Assembly: GCF_016093295.1 (NCBI RefSeq)
Contig: NZ_JAEDAL010000001.1
Span: 744,001-808,000 of the forward strand
Length of the DNA stretch: 64,000 nt
Reading direction: 5' to 3'
Origin: Inhella gelatinilytica
GTDB taxonomy: Bacteria > Pseudomonadota > Gammaproteobacteria > Burkholderiales > Burkholderiaceae_C
Shown here: positions 59,156 to 64,000 of the stretch, piece after piece
Numbering within the stretch: the stretch's first letter is position 1
Layout: every line of letters begins with the position of its first letter
The notes under the pieces: model-generated
What the model was told of the DNA's origin: nothing
Databases searched by the model: none
What the model saw: the letters and a program-made list of their open reading frames with translations, nothing else
Made by a program: the position numbers and the translations under genes

Positions 59156-59605
59156 ATGACCCCCGACCAACTCGCCCAAGCCGTGGCCGAGGCCATGTGG
59201 GCCCAAGACCGTGCATCCCAAGCCTTGGGCATGCGCCTGGAGCACGTGGCCGCAGAAACCGCACGCCTGAGCATGAGCATCCGGGCCGACATGCTCAATG
59301 GCTTTGCCCTGGCTCACGGCGGCCTGATCGGCACCTTGGCGGACTCCGCCTTTGCCTTTGCGTGCAACAGCGGCAATCAACTGACCGTCGCTTCGGGCTA
59401 CAGCATCGACATCGTGATGGGCGCTCGCGAAGGCGACGTGTTGACGGCCACCGGCCGCCGCGTGGCGGCCACGGGCCGCACGGGCCTGTACGACGTGCAA
59501 GTGCGCAACCAGCGCGATGAACTGGTGGCTGAATTTCGTGGGCGAGCCACCCGCCTGAAAGACCGTCGGGTGGTTCCCGACCTTCCGCTCGCAGGAGAGC
59601 TTTGA
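59156..59605 (+). CDS. paaI: PaaI: phenylacetyl-CoA thioesterase
   Basis: The 149-residue hotdog thioesterase shows [20 protein letters not shown], with the catalytic Asp, and [20 protein letters not shown]. It removes CoA from hydroxyphenylacetyl-CoA side products. Its stop overlaps the paaA start (ATGA). Confidence 0.92.
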   Translation: MTPDQLAQAVAEAMWAQDRASQALGMRLEHVAAETARLSMSIRADMLNGFALAHGGLIGTLADSAFAFACNSGNQLTVASGYSIDIVMGAREGDVLTATGRRVAATGRTGLYDVQVRNQRDELVAEFRGRATRLKDRRVVPDLPLAGEL

Positions 59606-60609
59606 TGTACACCCAATCCCTGAGCCTGGACCAGGAAAAGAAACTGGCCGCCGACACCGCCGAGGAGCAAAGCCGCGAGGCGGCCTTCCAAGCGCGGATC
59701 GACGCGGGCGACTACATCGAACCCAAGGACTGGATGCCCGCGCACTACCGCAAGACGCTTGTGCGCCAGATCAGCCAACACGCGCACTCCGAGATTGTCG
59801 GCATGCTGCCCGAGGGCAACTGGATCACCCGCGCCCCCAGCCTAAAGCGCAAGGCCATCTTGCTGGCCAAGGTGCAAGACGAAGGCGGCCACGGCCTTTA
59901 CCTGTACGCCGCTGCCGAAACCCTGGGCACCTCGCGCGACCAGATGCTCGATGCCCTGCACACCGGCAAAGCCAAGTACAGCTCCATCTTCAACTACCCC
60001 ACCCTGACCTGGGCGGACGTGGGTGTGATCGGTTGGCTCGTGGATGGCGCGGCCATCATGAACCAGGTGCCACTGTGCCGCTGCTCGTACGGGCCCTACG
60101 CCCGCGCCATGATCCGCGTCTGCCGTGAAGAGAGCTTCCACCAGCGCCAGGGCTATGAGTCCTTGCTCGTCATGATGCAGTCCGGCACCGAGGCGCAAAA
60201 AGCCATGGTGCAAGACGCCGTCAACCGCTGGTGGTGGCCCAGCATCATGATGTTCGGCCCGCACGACAGCGACAGCCTGCACAGCGAGCAGAGCATGCGC
60301 TGGGGCATCAAGCGCATCTCCAACGACGAGCTGCGTCAAAAGTTCGTGGACGCCACCGTCGAGCAGGCCAACGTGCTGGGGGTCACCCTGCCGGACCCCG
60401 ACATGAAGTGGAACGAGGCGCGCGGCCATTACGACTTTGGCCGCATCGATTGGGACGAGTTCTGGCGCGTGGTGGGTGGCGACGGCCCCTGCAACCGCGA
60501 ACGCCTGGCCACGCGCGTCAAGGCGTGGGATGACGGCGAGTGGGTGCGCGAAGCCGCGCTGGCCCATACGCACAAGCAGCAACAGCAACAGACTAAGGAA
60601 GCGGCATGA
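59605..60609 (+). CDS. paaA: PaaA: phenylacetyl-CoA epoxidase, catalytic subunit
   Basis: The 334-residue protein is the di-iron oxygenase subunit: [20 protein letters not shown], the ligand helix [20 protein letters not shown], and [20 protein letters not shown]. It epoxidises the ring of phenylacetyl-CoA together with PaaB, PaaC and PaaE. AGGAGAG precedes the ATG at 59605. Near the C-terminus is a glutamine run (KQQQQQ). Confidence 0.95.
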   Translation: MYTQSLSLDQEKKLAADTAEEQSREAAFQARIDAGDYIEPKDWMPAHYRKTLVRQISQHAHSEIVGMLPEGNWITRAPSLKRKAILLAKVQDEGGHGLYLYAAAETLGTSRDQMLDALHTGKAKYSSIFNYPTLTWADVGVIGWLVDGAAIMNQVPLCRCSYGPYARAMIRVCREESFHQRQGYESLLVMMQSGTEAQKAMVQDAVNRWWWPSIMMFGPHDSDSLHSEQSMRWGIKRISNDELRQKFVDATVEQANVLGVTLPDPDMKWNEARGHYDFGRIDWDEFWRVVGGDGPCNRERLATRVKAWDDGEWVREAALAHTHKQQQQQTKEAA

Positions 60610-60899
60610 GCACGATGCAAAACGAATGGCCCCTGTGGGAAGTCTTCATCCGCAGCAAGAGCGGTTTGGATCACAAACACTGCGGCAGCCTGCACGCTTG
60701 CGACGCCGCACACGCCGTGCAAATGGCGCGTGACGTCTACACCCGCCGCCAAGAAGGCGTGAGCATTTGGGTGGTGGAGAGCCGCCACATCGTGGCCAGC
60801 GACCCCGCCGAAAAAGGCGCGCTGTTTGAGCCGGCCGACGACAAGATCTACCGCCACCCCACGTTCTACAAGCTGCCCGACAGCGTGGACCACATGTAA
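60606..60899 (+). CDS. paaB: PaaB: phenylacetyl-CoA epoxidase subunit
   Basis: The 97-residue protein matches PaaB ([40 protein letters not shown]), which holds the PaaAC catalytic dimers together. It overlaps paaA by 4 bp. Confidence 0.95.
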   Translation: MSTMQNEWPLWEVFIRSKSGLDHKHCGSLHACDAAHAVQMARDVYTRRQEGVSIWVVESRHIVASDPAEKGALFEPADDKIYRHPTFYKLPDSVDHM

Positions 60900-60910
60900 G
60901 GAACGTGGCG

Positions 60911-61681
60911 ATGAAACTCTCCAACACCCCGGCGCAGCGCTACGTGCTGCGCATTGCCGATGCGGCCCTGATCCTCTCCCAGCGCAACGCGGAGTGGTGC
61001 GGTCATGGCCCCATCCTGGAAGAAGACCTGGCCCTGACCAACCTGGCCCTGGACCACTTGGGCCAAGCCCGCGCACTGCTGACGCTGGCCGGCAAGCTGG
61101 ACGGTCTGGACGAAGACCAACTCGCCATGCTGCGCCTGGAGCACCAGTTCCTGAACCCGGTGCTGTTCGAGTTGCCGCATGGCGCACACGGCGAGCGCGA
61201 TTTCGCCTTCACCGTGCTGCGCAATCTGGCCGCCTCGGTCTGGTTCGGTCTGCTGTGGCAGCGCCTGCTGCACAGCAGCGACGCCGAGCTCGCCGCGATT
61301 GCCGAAAAGTCCGCCAAGGAGTGCCGCTACCACCTGCAGCACGCCACCGACTGGACGCTGCGCCTGGGCGACGGCACCGAGGTCTCCAAGGCCAAGATGC
61401 AAGCCGCGCTGGAGCGCCTTTGGCCCTATGTGGGCGAGCTGTTTGAAGCCGATGCCATCGATGCCGAAGCGCAAGCCAGCGGCCTCGGCCCGAGCTGGGA
61501 CTCGCTCCAGGCGGACTGGCGCGCCCAGATGGAGTCCGTGCTCACCGCCGCCACGCTGCAGATCCCCAAAGACCGACCCAACGCGCACCGCGGCCGCCAC
61601 GGTCAGCACAGCGAGCACCTGGGCCACCTGCTGAGCGAGCTGCAATACCTGCAGCGCGCCTATCCGGGCGGCACCTGGTGA
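60911..61681 (+). CDS. paaC: PaaC: phenylacetyl-CoA epoxidase structural subunit
   Basis: The 256-residue helical protein is the di-iron-like but inactive partner of PaaA: YVLRIADAALILSQRNAEWC, EEDLALTNLALDHLGQARAL, EKSAKECRYHLQHATDWTLR. The ATG at 60911 was preferred to a GTG at 60905 because AAGGAA lies 7 nt ahead. Its stop overlaps paaD. Confidence 0.94.
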   Translation: MKLSNTPAQRYVLRIADAALILSQRNAEWCGHGPILEEDLALTNLALDHLGQARALLTLAGKLDGLDEDQLAMLRLEHQFLNPVLFELPHGAHGERDFAFTVLRNLAASVWFGLLWQRLLHSSDAELAAIAEKSAKECRYHLQHATDWTLRLGDGTEVSKAKMQAALERLWPYVGELFEADAIDAEAQASGLGPSWDSLQADWRAQMESVLTAATLQIPKDRPNAHRGRHGQHSEHLGHLLSELQYLQRAYPGGTW

Positions 61682-62193
61682 TGGCCGAGACCGCCACCCC
61701 CTCCGCGCGCTGGCAGCAGGCTTGGGCCCAGCTCGCCACCGTGCTCGATCCCGAAGTCCCGGCGCTGACGCTGGTGGACCTGGGCATCGTGCGCGAACTG
61801 CGCGAGGACGCGGATGGCGGTTTCACCGTGGTGCTCACCCCCACCTACAGCGGCTGCCCGGCCACCGAGCTGATCGAGACCGAGGTCAAGACCGCGCTCG
61901 CGGCCTACCAGCCGCTGCGGGTGGAGCAGCGCCGCACGCCGGCTTGGACGACGGACTGGATCGGCCCCGAGGCGCGCGAAAAACTGCGCCAGTACGGCAT
62001 TGCCCCGCCGAGCTGTCTCGCCCCGGTGGTGGGCGCCAACGTGCAGCCCCTGCGCCTGCACGAATCCATCCCCTGCCCGCGTTGCGGCTCGCCCAAGAGC
62101 GAGCGCCTCTCGGCCTTCGGCTCCACCGCGTGCAAGGCGCTGTACCGCTGCACCGCCTGTCGTGAGCCTTTTGAATACTTCAAACCCATCTGA
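61681..62193 (+). CDS. paaD: PaaD: MIP18-like Fe-S assembly protein of the epoxidase
   Basis: The 170-residue protein has the DUF59 core (VLDPEVPALTLVDLGIVREL; TPTYSGCPATELIETEVKTA) and a C-terminal zinc ribbon (CPRCGSPKSERLSAFG ... YRCTACREPFEYF). It is needed for maturation of the PaaABCE complex. It overlaps paaC by one base (ATGA). Confidence 0.93.
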   Translation: MAETATPSARWQQAWAQLATVLDPEVPALTLVDLGIVRELREDADGGFTVVLTPTYSGCPATELIETEVKTALAAYQPLRVEQRRTPAWTTDWIGPEAREKLRQYGIAPPSCLAPVVGANVQPLRLHESIPCPRCGSPKSERLSAFGSTACKALYRCTACREPFEYFKPI

Positions 62194-62210
62194 GAGGGTG
62201 AGTCGAAATC

Positions 62211-63290
62211 ATGAGTCTGCATTTCCATGACCTGAAGGTCGCCGCCGTGGAGCCCGAGACCGACGAAGCCGTGGTCGTCCGCTTCGAACTCCCGACCGAG
62301 CTGCGCGACACCTTCCGCTACACCCAAGGCCAATACCTGACCCTGCGCGCGCAGGTCAACGGCGAAGACCTGCGCCGCTCTTACTCCATCTGCGCCGGCG
62401 TGGAGGAGCAGATGCTGCGCGTGGGCGTGCGCAAGGTCGCGGGCGGCCGCTTCTCCAACTGGGTGAACACCGAGCTGAAGGTGGGCGACACCGTGCAAGT
62501 CTTCCCGCCCCAGGGCCGCTTCTTTGTGCCCGTGGCGCCGGAGGAGGCACGCCACTACGTCGGCATCGCCGGCGGCTCGGGCATCACGCCCATCCTGTCC
62601 ATCATGAAGACCGTGTTGGCCGCCGAGCCCAAGAGCCGCTTCACCCTGCTCTACGGCAACCGCCGCGTGCTCTCCACCATGTTCAAGGACGAGATCTCCG
62701 ACCTCAAAGACCGCTACACCGGCCGCCTGGCCATCCACGCGGTGTTCAGCGACGAGGCGGTGGAATCCGACCTCTTCGCCGGGGTGATGAACCGCGCCAA
62801 GGTCGCCGACTTCCTCAAGACCTTGGTGCCGCCGGCCAGCATCAGCCACGCCTTCATCTGCGGCCCGTACCAGATGAACGACGAAGCCGAGGCCGCGCTG
62901 CTGGACGCCGGTGTGGAGAAGGAACGCATCCACGTCGAGCGCTTCGGTACGCCCGAAATGCAAGAAGGCAAGCCCGCGCCGCACGAAGCCAAGGCCGGTG
63001 ACGCCGAAGTCGCCAAGGTCACGGTGATCCGCGACGGCTTCACGCGCTTGATCGAAGTGCTGGGCTCCGACCCCAGCTTGCTCGACGCCGCCGCCCGCGC
63101 CGGCATGGACGTGCCCTACTCCTGCAAGAGCGGCGTGTGCTCCACCTGCCGCTGCAAGGTGCTGGAAGGCCAGGTGCGCATGGACCGCAACTTCGCGCTG
63201 GAGAAGCATGAAGTCGAGGCCGGGTTTGTGCTCGCCTGCCAGGCGCATGCGTTGACGCCCACCGTCACCTTGAGTTTTGACGAACGGTGA
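62211..63290 (+). CDS. paaE: PaaE: phenylacetyl-CoA epoxidase reductase
   Basis: The 359-residue reductase has FAD-binding (RRSYSICAGVEEQMLRVGVR), NAD-binding (YVGIAGGSGITPILSIMKTV) and plant-type 2Fe-2S (PYSCKSGVCSTCRCKVLEGQ plus a later Cys) domains. It passes electrons from NAD(P)H to the PaaA di-iron centre. It overlaps the next gene by 4 bp. Confidence 0.95.
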   Translation: MSLHFHDLKVAAVEPETDEAVVVRFELPTELRDTFRYTQGQYLTLRAQVNGEDLRRSYSICAGVEEQMLRVGVRKVAGGRFSNWVNTELKVGDTVQVFPPQGRFFVPVAPEEARHYVGIAGGSGITPILSIMKTVLAAEPKSRFTLLYGNRRVLSTMFKDEISDLKDRYTGRLAIHAVFSDEAVESDLFAGVMNRAKVADFLKTLVPPASISHAFICGPYQMNDEAEAALLDAGVEKERIHVERFGTPEMQEGKPAPHEAKAGDAEVAKVTVIRDGFTRLIEVLGSDPSLLDAAARAGMDVPYSCKSGVCSTCRCKVLEGQVRMDRNFALEKHEVEAGFVLACQAHALTPTVTLSFDER

Positions 63291-63769
63291 AGGCGCGATT
63301 TCTTGGCCTTTTGGCCGCAGCGTTGTGTGCAAGTTCGACGAGTGCTGCACCGGCACCCGTTGACCGAGCGGCGCTGGCCACAGTCAAAAGGGAACGGCCA
63401 AAAGTTCGCTGGTTGACGCGCACGATGGTTCGCTTTGACCTCCAGGGCATTGGCACCAAGGACACCGCGTTGTTGGGCTACCAGGGAGCGAAAGAAGGCG
63501 TCCTGGCAATCGTTCGTGGCAAGAAAGCGGAAGCGGGCAAGGTGCTCTATTTCCCGTTCGCCATTTCGGGCAGCAGCTCATTGGGTGTCTGCGCGCGGCC
63601 CATCCATCTGGAAGTGATGCCCGCAACCTGTGAGCGAGATCAGGGTCCGATTGCAGGATGCACGCTGAATCAGAGGGCCCAGGAGCTTGTCGTGATTGGC
63701 GGAGATTGCGACCCGCTCCATATCTACTGGGATCCACAGCAGGGATCGCTGGATTGGTGGCGACTATGA
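63287..63769 (+). CDS. Secreted protein inside the paa operon
   Basis: The 160-residue protein (GTG start) has a signal peptide (MKARFLGLLAAALCASSTSA) and four cysteines in the mature part. The family is not recognised. It overlaps both paaE and the TetR gene by 4 bp, so it is translationally coupled to the pathway, but no paa function is known for such a protein. Confidence 0.65.
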   Translation: MKARFLGLLAAALCASSTSAAPAPVDRAALATVKRERPKVRWLTRTMVRFDLQGIGTKDTALLGYQGAKEGVLAIVRGKKAEAGKVLYFPFAISGSSSLGVCARPIHLEVMPATCERDQGPIAGCTLNQRAQELVVIGGDCDPLHIYWDPQQGSLDWWRL

Positions 63770-64000
63770 GCCGCGAAGAACTCACGACACGCGAACAAGA
63801 CATCCTCGCCGTTTCCGCCCGCCTGTTCGCCCAGAACGGCTACCCCGGCACGGCGATGAGCCAGTTGGCCGAGGCCTGTGGCCTCAGCAAGCCGGCGCTG
63901 TATCACTACGTGCCGGACAAGGCCGAGCTCTTGGCGCGCATCTGCGAGACCCACATCGAGAAGCTGGCGCAGCTGGTGCGTGAAACGCGCGCCGAGGGGC
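63766..64000 (+). CDS. paaR: PaaR-like TetR repressor, 5' part (cut by right edge)
   Basis: About 78 codons are visible. The N-terminal TetR helix-turn-helix is clear: TTREQDILAVSARLFAQNGY, GTAMSQLAEACGLSKPALYH and YVPDKAELLARI. Its place at the end of the paa operon makes it the probable repressor acting at the palindrome 58235-58252. The ligand-binding domain is outside the window. Confidence 0.88.
   Translation, partial: MSREELTTREQDILAVSARLFAQNGYPGTAMSQLAEACGLSKPALYHYVPDKAELLARICETHIEKLAQLVRETRAEG

Noticed and set aside
1-64000. CRISPR arrays, tRNA or rRNA genes, prophage
   Set aside because: No regularly spaced repeats, no cloverleaf or rRNA segments noticed, and no structural phage genes.

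Overview
The window is GC-rich bacterial chromosome with the gene content of a betaproteobacterium of the order Burkholderiales, probably Comamonadaceae or a close relative. The evidence is the mnmG-rsmG-parA...parB block with consensus parS sites, a Burkholderiales-style phenylacetate (paa) operon, the prkA-yeaH-spoVR stress trio and paired GGDEF/EAL proteins. The genus cannot be read from the sequence. No rRNA, tRNA, CRISPR array or prophage was recognised. The parS sites suggest that the right-centre part lies fairly near the replication origin.

Layout. (1) 0-12.6 kb is an accessory zone. It holds four toxin-antitoxin (TA) modules: RHH/PIN, a HigB-HigA fusion, YlcI-like/ParE and Phd-CcdA/CcdB. 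It also holds an IS5-family element that split the first module, an AT-rich coiled-coil/zinc-ribbon membrane protein next to a possible nuclease, and remnants of two neighbouring host genes (a DMT transporter and an asparaginase). These are mixed with small enzymes (glyoxalase-fold protein, acetyltransferases, methyltransferase, asparaginase, racemase). (2) 12.6-22.7 kb carries small proteins, a cupredoxin followed by two membrane-bound GGDEF-EAL proteins, cytochrome b561 with a two-component system, and a secreted protein. (3) 22.7-25.3 kb is a molybdate transporter operon (modABC). (4) 25.4-30.4 kb is an arsenic cluster: a reverse operon arsR-arsI-desaturase-arsC-aqpS, and a divergent double-domain arsA. 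(5) 30.4-32.9 kb carries small stress or housekeeping genes. (6) 32.9-42.4 kb is the chromosome segregation block mnmG-rsmG-parA...parB. It has two parS sites inside coding sequence, a 523-bp nested inverted-repeat element, and an MNT/HEPN TA module with other genes between parA and parB. (7) 42.6-57.4 kb holds prkA-yeaH-spoVR, transporters (chrA broken by a stop codon), cobalamin adenosyltransferase, a helicase, a WYL regulator facing an unrecognised gene, and an exonuclease-MazG pair. (8) 57.6-64 kb is the phenylacetate catabolic cluster: paaY on the reverse strand, then paaG-I-A-B-C-D-E, a secreted protein and a TetR repressor cut by the right edge.

How the parts work together. The paa operon encodes the phenylacetyl-CoA epoxidase (PaaABCE with PaaD), the isomerase PaaG and the thioesterases PaaI/PaaY. 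An 18-bp perfect palindrome ahead of it is the natural target of the TetR protein at the end. The ars cluster pairs arsenate reduction (ArsC), arsenical conduction (AqpS-like channel), an ArsI-like lyase and the ArsA pump ATPase under a repressor with a cysteine-rich tail. ParA/ParB and the two parS sites form the chromosome partition system.

The most unusual points are: the TA operon whose ancestral junction can be reconstructed across an IS; TA modules lying directly against truncated copies of neighbouring host genes; a toxin-antitoxin deletion fusion; a Phd-like/CcdA-like chimeric antitoxin; cysteine-rich tails on three consecutive ars proteins; and parA separated from parB by another TA module.
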